Positions 27,960 to 37,000 of a stretch of 64,000 nucleotides of DNA are shown in pieces. A model generated the notes under the pieces. That model saw only the letters and a program-made list of their open reading frames with translations, was not told the DNA's origin and did not search any database. A program made the position numbers and the translations under genes. This DNA is from Kitasatospora atroaurantiaca (lineage in GTDB: Bacteria > Actinomycetota > Actinomycetes > Streptomycetales > Streptomycetaceae), in the NCBI RefSeq assembly GCF_007828955.1, contig NZ_VIVR01000001.1:5890001-5954000 (forward strand), given 5' to 3'. Position 1 is the stretch's first letter, and every line of letters begins with the position of its first letter.

Positions 27960-27992
27960 TTATCCGACAGCCTGGTAGGCCCGAACGGTTCC
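27960..27992 (-). promoter_or_regulatory. Promoter-like element of toxin cassette 1
   Basis: Read on the minus strand: GGAACC, 18 nt, then GTCGGATAA, ending 48 nt before the carrier GTG. The same two boxes with identical spacing and distance occur upstream of the second cassette (38764-38796), although the spacer sequences differ. GGAAC and GTC boxes resemble ECF-sigma promoters; this is a suggestion from conservation only. Confidence 0.55.
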
Positions 27993-28039
27993 CACAGTCG
28001 CCAATCTGAGTAAAGTGGGGCGATTTGGACATGGGGGCC

Positions 28040-28351
28040 TGGCGCGCTCCCGAGGGTCGACCGAGGGGGTGGGGCGGTGCGTGGATCTCGCCGTAAGAGT
28101 CCGATCGTGCCGAGCGCGGGTTGGGTCGGCGTTACGCCGAAACTGCGCATCGAGTGCAGCGGCCGCTGTCCGGCGCCCTGGGGTGCCCAACGGCGTTCGA
28201 GGACGGGCCAAGTGCGCGGATCGTGCGGCTGTGGCGAGGGGGCCGGTGGGAGTCGCTGTACGTCTCTCAAAGTCCCTGTATGGAGCCTCTATACACGAAG
28301 ATGGCTTTGAGATACCTTGATAGTGGAGACTTCTGACGGATTGACACGCGA
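28040..28351. repeat. Diverged long direct repeat (copy B) upstream of the tRNA fragment
   Basis: Homologous, nearly gap-free, to the stretch left of tRNA fragment 1 (about 13760-13995). In this copy TCTCAAAG (about 28265) and CTTTGAGA (about 28305) form a perfect 8-bp inverted pair around about 35 bp, followed by TACCTTGATAGTGGA and TTCTGACGGATTGACACGCG. Probably an attachment arm or conserved end of the integrated elements. Short ORFs run through it but are not convincingly coding. Confidence 0.7.
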
Positions 28352-28394
28352 CTGGGGGTCAAGGGGTCGCAGGTTCAAATCCTGTCGTCCCGAC
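28352..28394 (+). repeat. tRNA-Pro(GGG) 3' fragment, att-like copy 3
   Basis: Identical over 43 bp to the copies at 13997 and 20870 (anticodon loop to 3' end). No 5' half of a tRNA precedes it. Integrase B begins its 3' end 71 bp to the right, the same arrangement as copy 2 with integrase A. Confidence 0.85.
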
Positions 28395-28404
28395 AGTGGT
28401 CGGA

Positions 28405-28434
28405 GGGCCGGAGACATTAGTCTCCGGCCCTTTT
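28405..28434 (+). terminator. Rho-independent terminator after tRNA fragment 3
   Basis: GGGCCGGAGAC, loop ATTA, GTCTCCGGCCC, then TTTT: a perfect 11-bp stem with a T run. Its sequence is unrelated to the hairpins after the other two copies, so right flanks differ between copies. Confidence 0.85.
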
Positions 28435-28464
28435 GACATCCACGGCTGACATCAACGCGCTTGT

Positions 28465-29688
28465 TCAGCGCTTGGCGAGAACCCCCGCAGCGGCCGGACC
28501 GTCGTCGTCCCCGCCGTCCTTTGTCTCGTTCTCGGCCATGCCCAACGCGTCGTCCATCCGGTCTGCGGCCTCCCGTAGCGTCGTCTGCATGACGTGCGCG
28601 TAGGTGTCCAGGGTCATGCTGATCGTGCTGTGCCCGAGCGTCTCCATGATGGTTCGGACAGCCACACCCTCGGCGAGCATCAGCGACGCGCAGGTGTGTC
28701 GCAGGTCGTGCACCCGCACCGGGCGGAGCTTTGCCTTCGCGCGCAGCGCCGCGAGGCTGCGGTTCAGGTTGCGGGGGTCGAGCGCAGTCCCGGTCAGCGT
28801 GGTGAAGACGAGGCCGTCAGGCTGGATGTCGAGCGGCTGCCAGTCCATGCCCGCTTCCGCCCGCTCCTGCACCTGCTGTTCCTGGCGCTCTCGCAGCCGG
28901 GCGACACAGGAAGCGGGCAGGGCGATCGTCCGCAGCGAGCGGGCGGTCTTCGGCGTACCGAAGACGAGGTGGCCCTTCACGCGTTGGAGGTTCCGGCGCA
29001 CACGGAGCTGCCTGGCGGCCAGGTCGATGTCGGCCCACGTCAACCCGAGCACCTCGCCCCTGCGGAGGGCGGTTGAGAGAGCAGCAGCCACAGGGGGTAG
29101 AGGCGGTGTCCCTGCGCGGCGCGCAGCAGCGTACGGACCTCGTCTGGCGGTCATGGGCTGAACCTGCTTGTGGGGCACAGTCGGGCGCTCGACCAGGCGT
29201 GCCACGTTGCGGGCCAACAGCTCCTCGCGCACCGCGTTCTGCAACGAGGACCGGAGCACGGCATGCGCGTACTGGACGGTCCGGGCGGACGGCCGACGCG
29301 CGCAGCACTTCCCGACTGCGCAGCACTCGCGCTTCTCCTGCAGCCGGTTGTGGTCGACACGGCGCAGGCAGCACAGGCAGCCCGCTCGGAAGTCTGCGAG
29401 GAAGCGCCGGATGTCGGCCGGCGTCAGCCGGTTGAGCGGCTTCTTGCCAAGCGCCGGAGTGATGTAAACCCGGGTGATGGGCTCGTAGCGGGACATGGTC
29501 GAGGGCTTGTAGCGCTCCGGGGCGACCGTCGCCGAGCCTGATGCCGACAGCGAGGTTGTGGACCACACCGGCGCACTGCTGAGCATCATGACCGGATGCG
29601 GAGCAGAAGTGCGGGCGGGAACGGCCCAGTCGTCATGCACGGGCAGCAGCCGGGCGATTCCGCGACGACGGCGGGCCTGCTCCTTCAC
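28465..29688 (-). CDS. Tyrosine integrase B with an internally shifted segment and odd N-terminus
   Basis: The 407-residue frame has core-binding sequence (STMSRYEPITRVYITPALGK, LTPADIRRFLADF) and a catalytic domain with Arg in TALRRGEVLGL, VHDLRHTCASL, TLGHSTISMTL and Tyr in DTYAHVMQ. Between about 29085 and 29155 the family-like peptide VRTLLRAAQGHRLYPLWLLL is found one frame over, while the open frame reads a Pro/Ala/Arg-rich stretch; two shifts (+1 then +2) compensate each other. The first about 70 residues also do not look like an integrase arm domain. The GTG at 29688 overlaps the HEAT gene stop, so the real start may be internal. Activity is doubtful. Confidence 0.65.
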   Translation of the reverse strand: MKEQARRRRGIARLLPVHDDWAVPARTSAPHPVMMLSSAPVWSTTSLSASGSATVAPERYKPSTMSRYEPITRVYITPALGKKPLNRLTPADIRRFLADFRAGCLCCLRRVDHNRLQEKRECCAVGKCCARRPSARTVQYAHAVLRSSLQNAVREELLARNVARLVERPTVPHKQVQPMTARRGPYAAARRAGTPPLPPVAAALSTALRRGEVLGLTWADIDLAARQLRVRRNLQRVKGHLVFGTPKTARSLRTIALPASCVARLRERQEQQVQERAEAGMDWQPLDIQPDGLVFTTLTGTALDPRNLNRSLAALRAKAKLRPVRVHDLRHTCASLMLAEGVAVRTIMETLGHSTISMTLDTYAHVMQTTLREAADRMDDALGMAENETKDGGDDDGPAAAGVLAKR

Positions 29689-31712
29689 GGGCGAGCTGTA
29701 TTCGTCCGCGCGGTAGCCAGCAGCTCGCGGATGGCTTCGCGGATGTCCTTGTCCTCGGCGAAGGTGCGCCAGCTTCCTGAGGAAGCCAACCGACCGTCGA
29801 ATACGAGTGCTTGGCGAAGAGCAGCCTCAGCTGTCGTGGTGAGCTTGCCGATGCGGGTCAGGTGGCGAACCGCGCGGAGCATGACCGTGAGGTAGCGGCC
29901 GTCAGCCAGCGGTCGAAGGATCCCCTCGAGCGCGGGCACGGTCGTCTCCGTGTCGCCGGTGACGGACCACAGTGCGATAGCTGCCTCGGCCTGTGTCCAG
30001 GACGAGGAGTTCGCTACCAGGTGGCGGAGGCGGTCGGCGTAGGGGGCGGCGAGCGGACCGAGCTCGCCGAGGCGGCGGATCGTGTCGTGGAAGACCGTAT
30101 CGTCGGTCATGGCGCCGCCGAGTAGTTCCAGTGCGGGCTGGGGGTCTCCGCCGATGCGCCAGGCGGCCCAGGCTACGGTCTGCTGCTCATTGGGCGTCGC
30201 ATGTTCGGTGCAGCGTTGGAGGGCTGAGGTCGCATCAGCGGCGCCGGGGCCGATGGCCGCGAGGGCGGTCGCTGCCGCCTGCCAGATCCGTTGGTCAGCG
30301 AGCAAGGGGATGAGGTCGGGCAGCGCCGGCAGCGCGGCCTCTCCCCACGCCTCCAGAACCTGGGCGAACGCACGGTTCGCCTCCCAGTCGTCCACCGCGA
30401 CGGCGTGCTTCATCAGCTCACGGATGCTCGGGAGCAGGACGTCGGCGTATTCGCGCAGCGGGATCAGCACCTCGTGGATGCCGGGCAGGGTCGGGTAGTA
30501 GAACGAGTCACGCGGATAGCCGGAGCCATGGGTGGCGAAGACCTTCTGGGTCGCGTACAGGCGCTCGACCAGTCCCGGAAGGCAGCGGGGGTCGTGGAGT
30601 CGGGTGAGCCCCCACAGGGCGTTGTCGCCGACCGTGGTCCCGCTGCGCCGGGTGCCCGTGCCGGTGTCGTTGAGGCGCGCGGCGAGCTCGTCGGCATTCG
30701 GCGCGGCGTCACGGCCGAGGGCCGCGAGAAGATGCGCGGCTTCCAGGCGGACCTCCGGATGCGGGTCCTCCAAGCTCTGGGCGAGCAGGGGCAGCAGCGA
30801 GGGTGTCGGTGAACGCCACTGCGACAGCAGCGATCCGGCCTGCGCCAGGGCAGCGCGACGCACGTCCGCATCGGCTGGGGGAGCTGCCAGCCGGGACACG
30901 AACTCGGTTGCCGACGCCGGATCGTGCGCGAGCAGCTTGTACGTGCGGGCGATGACCTGCCCGACGTTGTGGCCGGCCCAGGCCGACTCCAGCTCGGCCG
31001 GGGCGCTGGGGCTGGTGAGGACGTCCAGCATCAGGTCGAGATTCCGAGCGGGCGCCGTCGGATCGAGGCTGCCCCAGGCGTGGACCGCTGCCGGCCGAAA
31101 TGATGGCTGCGCGTCGGTGAGCAGGTCGTCCAGGAGAGTCTGCACGTCCTGGGCGTCGGGCTTGGATTGTCCGGCCACGGCGCCTAGGGCGAGAAGCAGT
31201 TCCAGGCGCGTGGGGCGGTCCTCTTCGTGTTGCCAGCGCTCCAGCAGGCAGGACAGGTTCGCGCGGATGGGGCCACCGCCGCGCGCGAGGAGATCGATCG
31301 CCGCCCGGCGCATCGCCGGGTCGCTGTCCGCGAGCAGTGACAGCACGACGGGACGGCGCTGCTCCCACGCTGCGGGCCAGCCGTCGTCCACGAAGCGCGG
31401 TTGAGCGGTCGTCGCTGTCTCAGCCAGCCAGGTCGCCAGTTCCACGAGGCCTACGCGCTGGGACACGGTGGGGTCTGCGGCTAGGGCGAGGAGGAACGGC
31501 AGCGCGGCGGTCGCCGCCGAGCAGACCCAACCACCCTGGTGGTGGAGCAGGTTGCCCAGGTCGTCGCATGCCTCCAGCGCCTCCCCGGCGTTGGGGCCGG
31601 CGATCGTCCTGAGCAGGGCGGGAACGTCTGCTGCCGAGCCGTAGTTGTGCTTCAACTCCGCCCAGGGGACGGTGTCGAGAGCGTCGAGCGGTGGCCTGCG
31701 GTCCAAGGTCAT
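29685..31712 (-). CDS. HEAT-repeat protein, candidate immunity protein
   Basis: 675 residues made almost entirely of HEAT-like alpha-alpha repeats (for example RRAAIDLLARGGGPIRANLS, LEDPHPEVRLEAAHLLAALG, TALAAIGPGAADATSALQRC). The N-terminus DALDTVPWAELKHNYGSA is typical of a family often found in polymorphic-toxin loci of Streptomyces. No signal peptide or membrane segment, so it is cytoplasmic. ATG 31712 overlaps the stop of the PQQ-propeller gene (ATGA). As part of a run of non-enzymatic repeat proteins behind the second toxin, it may be an immunity protein (inference); HEAT proteins also act as scaffolds. Confidence 0.75.
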   Translation of the reverse strand: MTLDRRPPLDALDTVPWAELKHNYGSAADVPALLRTIAGPNAGEALEACDDLGNLLHHQGGWVCSAATAALPFLLALAADPTVSQRVGLVELATWLAETATTAQPRFVDDGWPAAWEQRRPVVLSLLADSDPAMRRAAIDLLARGGGPIRANLSCLLERWQHEEDRPTRLELLLALGAVAGQSKPDAQDVQTLLDDLLTDAQPSFRPAAVHAWGSLDPTAPARNLDLMLDVLTSPSAPAELESAWAGHNVGQVIARTYKLLAHDPASATEFVSRLAAPPADADVRRAALAQAGSLLSQWRSPTPSLLPLLAQSLEDPHPEVRLEAAHLLAALGRDAAPNADELAARLNDTGTGTRRSGTTVGDNALWGLTRLHDPRCLPGLVERLYATQKVFATHGSGYPRDSFYYPTLPGIHEVLIPLREYADVLLPSIRELMKHAVAVDDWEANRAFAQVLEAWGEAALPALPDLIPLLADQRIWQAAATALAAIGPGAADATSALQRCTEHATPNEQQTVAWAAWRIGGDPQPALELLGGAMTDDTVFHDTIRRLGELGPLAAPYADRLRHLVANSSSWTQAEAAIALWSVTGDTETTVPALEGILRPLADGRYLTVMLRAVRHLTRIGKLTTTAEAALRQALVFDGRLASSGSWRTFAEDKDIREAIRELLATARTNTARP

Positions 31713-32608
31713 GCGGCATACCCCTCGCTGGTCCTACCGGCTTGGATCCTCATTGCGAGCAGTGTGCCCTGGTCACCGCCGATCAGGAATCCCGATCTCG
31801 TCGAGACGACGTTTTCGGCCAGTCGCTGTCGGATGTCGACTCGCCACCGCAGCGACCCGTCGGTGGGGTCGACTGCAGCGTATCCCCTTGCTTCCCGTAG
31901 CCACAGCAGTCCGCCGCTGTACTGGGCTGCGGTGGGCGCCAGGTCGGTGTCATGGTGCCGGAGGACGCGGATGTTCCCGGTGTCGAGACGGATCTCGGCA
32001 ACGGTGCGCCGGCCGCAGCGTACGAAGAGGCGGTCGGCGTCCGCCTGGGCGAAGATCGCTCCGCAGTCGGTCGTGGTCAGCGGCTCCGGGAGCTTCCAGC
32101 AGGCCAGTTCCTTCCCGTCGTGCAGGCTGGCCAGGCTGACGTCCCTGCCCTGATTCTCGCCGATCAGTACGGTGTCGCCGCCAGGCTGGGGGAGGACGGT
32201 GTTCTGGGCTCCGTCGGTGTTCCAGCGAGGCTGTCCTGTGGCAAGGTCGAAGGCCATCAGTGCCGTGTAGCCGCGCCAGCCGCCGGCGAGCACCGTGTCA
32301 CCGGTGGCCACGATGTGCCCGGTGAAGCGAGGGAGGTCGGCGTTCCAGAGCACGGCTCCCGTGCGAAGGTCCCAGCAGATGAGCATGTCGATGTTCTGCG
32401 CGATGCCGAGGCAGCGGTCACCTGCTACGACGACCGATCGGGGCCAGAGGCCGAACGGGACATCCCAGCGGACCGCGCCGTCCCACCGGCCGAGGCAGAC
32501 GAGGCGGCTCCGGCGCGCATGGGTGACGATGCAATCGTCGGCCACGGCCAACGTGCGAGGGGAGATCCGCTGGTGCAGCGTCCGCTCCCACATGATTTCC
32601 TCGGGCAT
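31709..32608 (-). CDS. PQQ-like beta-propeller protein, candidate immunity protein
   Basis: 299 residues with repeated PQQ/quinoprotein-type blades: SRLVCLGRWDGAVRWDVPFG, MLICWDLRTGAVLWNADLP, MAFDLATGQPRWNTDG and AVDPTDGSLRWRVDI. There is no signal peptide, no heme site and none of the metal/PQQ-binding residues of quinoprotein dehydrogenases that I can recognise, so it is probably a binding propeller. Stop and HEAT-gene start overlap (ATGA), so the two are made together. It lies 272 nt after the other propeller gene. Confidence 0.75.
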   Translation of the reverse strand: MPEEIMWERTLHQRISPRTLAVADDCIVTHARRSRLVCLGRWDGAVRWDVPFGLWPRSVVVAGDRCLGIAQNIDMLICWDLRTGAVLWNADLPRFTGHIVATGDTVLAGGWRGYTALMAFDLATGQPRWNTDGAQNTVLPQPGGDTVLIGENQGRDVSLASLHDGKELACWKLPEPLTTTDCGAIFAQADADRLFVRCGRRTVAEIRLDTGNIRVLRHHDTDLAPTAAQYSGGLLWLREARGYAAVDPTDGSLRWRVDIRQRLAENVVSTRSGFLIGGDQGTLLAMRIQAGRTSEGYAA

Positions 32609-32677
32609 GCCCGCACCCCATCGCCTGATCCGGAATCACCTGCCTGAAGCACACACCCTCCGTGTGCGCTGGATCAG

Positions 32678-32880
32678 TTGAACAAGCATCGAGTCGCGCT
32701 GGGCGACCTGCGGCTCGACTCGTCCGGCGCCGTCCTGCCTCAGGACATGATCGAGCTCCTCTCCGAGTTGCAGGGTGAGGTGCGCCGGGCTTGGACGCCG
32801 AGCGGGAAGCAACGTGGTTGCCGCGATAGGCGTGCCGCGCCCGACGTCGTCCTTCGGATTGGCCTTGTCGCCGGGGACGG
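32678..32880 (+). other. Possible small coding remnant opposite the toxin-immunity genes
   Basis: From a TTG at 32678 the frame reads LNKHRVALGDLRLDSSGAVL followed by PQDMIELLSELQGEVRRAW with strong third-position GC and helix-like periodicity, then loses protein character before running into the antisense of the propeller gene. It could be a fragment of a larger gene. No family recognised. Confidence 0.25.
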
Positions 32881-33927
32881 TCAGCGGTTCGGGGTGTCGA
32901 TGGACCATCGGCGGACTTCGTCGCCCGAGGCGGTGATCCAGGTGCCGTCGCCGAGGGCGATGGGGTCGGAGCCCACCGGGAAGGGGTACTCGAGTTCAGC
33001 CGAGATCTGCAGGGAGCGGGCATCGACCACGAAGTGGCGTGCCTCCTCCGCCCATTCCTCCTCGGCGACGGCGACGATGACGGTCTGATCATCGATGAAG
33101 CCGGGCCTGCCGACGATGCGCTCCTCGCTGTCCTCGCCCGCGAGCTCCTGGACGTGAACGCGGCCCCGGGCTGAGAATTCGAGGGACTCGGTGACGCTGT
33201 ACAGAGTGGTCCAGGCTCCTCCCCTCTCCGTCTTGAGGACGCTGCGCCCGGAGGCGTCCACGCCGGTGACCGGTTCGTCCTCCGCGCCGGCGGGCAGGAT
33301 CTGCAGGATGGCGTTGGAGAGTGAGACGGCGTAGGACATCGCGTCGTCCTGGCCCTGGCCCGCGGAGAGCAGGAGGACGTCGGGGCCGCTGAGCGGCTGC
33401 CGGATCTCGTAGATGGCCGAGCTGGCGGTCAGAGCCTGCTGGGCGACTGTGGAGCCGGTTGAGCTGTCGAGGGCGACGCACAGGTCGCCGGCATAGGAGC
33501 CGGACTCGTCGAGGGGGCCGGGGACGACGGCGATGACGTGCTTTCCGTCGGCGGTGAAGGCGCACGCGCCGCGGCCGGAGCCATCGTCCGCGGACCAGGG
33601 TTCGTGGCTGTAAGTCCAGCGGCGAGTGCCGTCGGCGTCGATGGCGGCGAGGTCGCGGTCGCCGCAGACGACGACATAGTCGGCGTCGAGTGCGGGCGTC
33701 GCGTAGCCGCGCAGGTCTCCGGTGGGGTCCGGGAACAGCACGGGAGCACTGCCTTGGGGGGTGCCGGCGTCGCCGAGGCGCAGGACAGCGATGTTGTCCC
33801 CGTCCCGGGTGACGAGCCAGTTGGCGCCGTGGCGCACCTGCCAGGCGTCGGTCCAGCCGAGCGCTTCCTCGATGCCTTCACACGCGGTCTGGGAGATGAG
33901 TCGTGCTGTGCGCTTCACGGTCGCCAT
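32881..33927 (-). CDS. WD40/beta-propeller-like protein, first gene after toxin 2
   Basis: 348 residues. Repeated strands such as NWLVTRDGDNIAVLRLGD, YVVVCGDRDLAAIDADGTRR, GACAFTADGKHVIAVVPG and a closing DGTWITASGDEVRRWSI suggest a seven-bladed propeller. No export signal. It starts 95 nt after the stop of YD-repeat toxin 2 on the same strand, the position normally taken by the cognate immunity gene, which is the main reason to suspect that role. Its codons at 33693-33728 (GDLRGYATP) contain a 36-bp stretch found identically at 58807. Confidence 0.65.
   Translation of the reverse strand: MATVKRTARLISQTACEGIEEALGWTDAWQVRHGANWLVTRDGDNIAVLRLGDAGTPQGSAPVLFPDPTGDLRGYATPALDADYVVVCGDRDLAAIDADGTRRWTYSHEPWSADDGSGRGACAFTADGKHVIAVVPGPLDESGSYAGDLCVALDSSTGSTVAQQALTASSAIYEIRQPLSGPDVLLLSAGQGQDDAMSYAVSLSNAILQILPAGAEDEPVTGVDASGRSVLKTERGGAWTTLYSVTESLEFSARGRVHVQELAGEDSEERIVGRPGFIDDQTVIVAVAEEEWAEEARHFVVDARSLQISAELEYPFPVGSDPIALGDGTWITASGDEVRRWSIDTPNR
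33693..33728. repeat. 36-bp exact repeat, copy 1
   Basis: This 36-bp stretch inside the propeller gene (starts CGGGCGTCGCG, ends CCGGTGGGGT) is identical to 58807-58842, which lies in a gap between two genes 25 kb away. Flanks diverge immediately. Chance identity of this length is very unlikely, even in GC-rich DNA. Confidence 0.8.
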
Positions 33928-34022
33928 GTTTCCCTACTCGAGCTGTCCCGGATGTACACCCGGGCCTCCTGCCGTGGTCACCAGTGAATGCTAGTCGAGA
34001 CGGCGTGGGGCATGAGGTGGCC

Positions 34023-37000
34023 TCAGATCATGCCCGGCCAGTAGAACTGGCGCTGCTTCGTACCTCCTTCCTTCTGGTGGACGGGTCCGTGGATCCGTCC
34101 ACCGGCCTGCCGGATGAAGGGCGCGCAGAATTCGGCGCACACGCTGCGGGACGCGCCTCCGTGGGTCGGGTTCCAGCTGGTGCCCTTGTTGCTGACCTGC
34201 ATGCGGTTGAAGAAGAGCAGGAGGTTCTGTTCTGCGTGGCCGCCCTTCTCGCCCGGTTTCACCTTGATGTACTGGTCGTTGGGCAGCGGGATGGCGCCCA
34301 GCTCCTCCGCGCGCTTGCGCTGGGCCGGCGTGAGCTTGCTCTTGCTCGTACCGGCGATGAAGATCTTCGGGCCGTGGGGGGTGTGGACGTGGATGGCGGC
34401 GACGGTCTGTCCCTCCTGGGCGCGCGAGGGCAGCATCTTCGCGATCTCGCTGGCTATGTTCTCCAGTCCCTGCATGCAGGGCGCCAGGCCGAGGGGATCC
34501 GCCCAGGTCTGGGGATTGTGGACATAGGCGTACGGGTCCGGGGCAGGGTCCAGCCCGAGCGGGTCGGGGCTGAGATAGCGGCCGGTCAGCGGCTCGTAGT
34601 AGCGGAACAGGTTGTAGTGCAGTCCGGACTCTTGGTCTCGGTACTGGCCGGGGAAGGCGAGGGGGCAGTCAGCCTGGTCGGCGGGGGAGGGGAGCGGGAC
34701 TCCCCACAGGGTGGTGCGGGGCTGCCAGGCGATGGTCCCGGACTCGTCCACGAGTTCGGTGGGTGTGCCGACGAGGTCGGTGACGATCGCGTAGAAGCGC
34801 GCGTCGATGTCGTCCTGGGGCGCGTCGCGCAGCTGTGTGACACGTTCGCTCTGGGTCAGCGGGCGGAAGGTTTCCGGGTCCCATTCCCAGGTGGTGGTGT
34901 GCGCGGTCTTCGAGGTGGCCGTGGTGTGGGTCTGTTCCGCCAGGGCGGCGCCGTCCCACGTGAACGTGGTCTCCTCCAGGACCGTAGTGAGGTCCTCGGA
35001 CAGCCGCTGTTTGGCGATGCGCCGTCCCAGCGGGTCGTAGAGGTAGCGCCATCTGGCGCCGTCCGGTGTCGTGAGGTGGGTGAGGCGGTCCTCGGCGTCC
35101 CAGGTGTAGTGCCAGGACAGGGCCTTGCCGGACAGGAGCCTGCGGGTCTGGCGGGTGACGCGACCTTGGCCGTCGTAGTCATAGAAGGTGCGTCCGGCCC
35201 GGCGCAGCAGTGTTCCGACCGACTCGCGTTCGCCCTGTGCCTCGGCTCCCGGGTGCCCGTCAGGTGCGCCCCAGCTGGCGCCCAGGAGGTTTCCGGCGGG
35301 GTCGTACGCGTAGGACTCGCTCCAGGTGCGGCCGGTGAGGGCGGTGATCCGCCCGGTCGTGTCCAGGGTCATCGACCGGTCGCCCTGGCCGGAGCCGGTG
35401 ACGGCGGTCGGTGTCCCGTCCGGCCGGAGGGTGTACGCCTTGTGTTGGAGGGGCTCGGCGGTCGTCGTGTTGGGAGCGCCGACTGTTGCTGTGCGGCGGG
35501 TCAGGGTCTGCGAGATGACGCGGTCGGCGGCGTCCCAGCCGTGGGATATTCGCAGGGCGCCCAGATCGCGGTGGATCTCGCGCCCGGCATGGTCGTAGGT
35601 GAAGTGCAGGGATCGTCCGGCAGTTTGCAGGGAGGTCGGGTCGCCGAGCGGGTTGTAGGTCCAGGTGGTGCTCGCACCGCTGGGGGTGCGGCGGCTGACG
35701 CGGCGTCCGAGCTGATCGTAGGTGTTGCTGAGGGTGCGTCCGTTGCACGTCTCGGTCAGGAGCCGCCCGGTGCGGTCGTAGGCGAGCTGCAGGCGTGATG
35801 TGGGGTTGGCGGCGGTGAGCAGCCGTCCGGCGGGGTCGTAGGCGAACGTGGTGGTCGCGCCGTCCACTTCCTGCTCGATGGGTCGGCCCAGCAGGTCGTA
35901 GGTGTAGGTCAGCTGCTGGCCGGCGCCGTTGGTCCGCGTTGTGAGCTGGCCGGCTGCGTCGTAGCCGTAGGTCAGGGTGCGTCCGTTGAAGTCGCTCTCC
36001 GTCCGCAGGCGGCCGGCCGCGTCGAAGTCATAGGTCCACGCCAGGCCCTGCGGGTTGAGGACCCGGGCGAGCTGCAGCTCGGCGTTGTAGGTGAACTCAT
36101 ACCGTGCGCCGCCTGGGTCGGTGCGGGCGCTGACGAGGTCGAAGTAGGTGTACTCGAAGCGCGTCGTGGCGCCGAGGGCGTCGGTGTGTTCGAGGATGTT
36201 CCCCTCGGCGTCGTGGCGCCAGCGTTCGACGCTGCCGTCGGGGCCGGTGCGGGCGGTGGTCTGCCCTTCGACGGTCCATGTGTAGGTGGTGGTCCGGCCG
36301 AGGCTGTCGGTGATGGTGAGGGGCCTGCCGAAGCCGTCCCGTGTGCAGTGGGTGGTGGCGCCGGTGGGGTCGGTGATGGCGGCCGGCAGGCCTGCCGCGT
36401 CCGGCTCGATGCGGGAGGTCTGGCCGGAGCTGTCGGTGGTGGCGATGACGTGGCCGAGGGCGTTGCGCGCATAGTGCAGGGTGATGCCGTCGGGGTCGAT
36501 GAGCTCGGTCAGGTTGCCCCGCTCGTCGTACCGGTAGCCCCACGTCGTGCCGTCGGGGAGCTGCGCTTCGACGACCTGGTGGAAGTCGTTGTACGCGGCT
36601 GTGCTGGTCGATCCGTCCGGCCGCCGGGTGTGGGAGAGGTTGCCGTCGGCGTCGTAGAACAGTTCGGTGGTCCGGCCGAGCGGGTCGGTGCTGGCCAGCA
36701 GACGGTCGTAGCGGTCCCAGCTGAACGTGCTCCGGGCCCCCAGCGGGTCGACCTCCTCGACGGTCTGGCCGCGTTCGTTGAGGTGGTACAGGGTGGTGCT
36801 GCCGACCGCGTTGGTCACGGCCGTGGTGCGCTGTTCGGTGTCGTAGGCGAAGACCGCGTCCAGGAACCCGCCGTCACCACGGGTCTGGACACAGAGCCCG
36901 GCCCGGTCGTACAGGTACCGGTAGCGTCGACGGTTGCGGTCCGTCCACGTCGTGATCCGGCCCTGGTTGTCGTAGGTGAACTCCTGCGGGATTCCTGATG

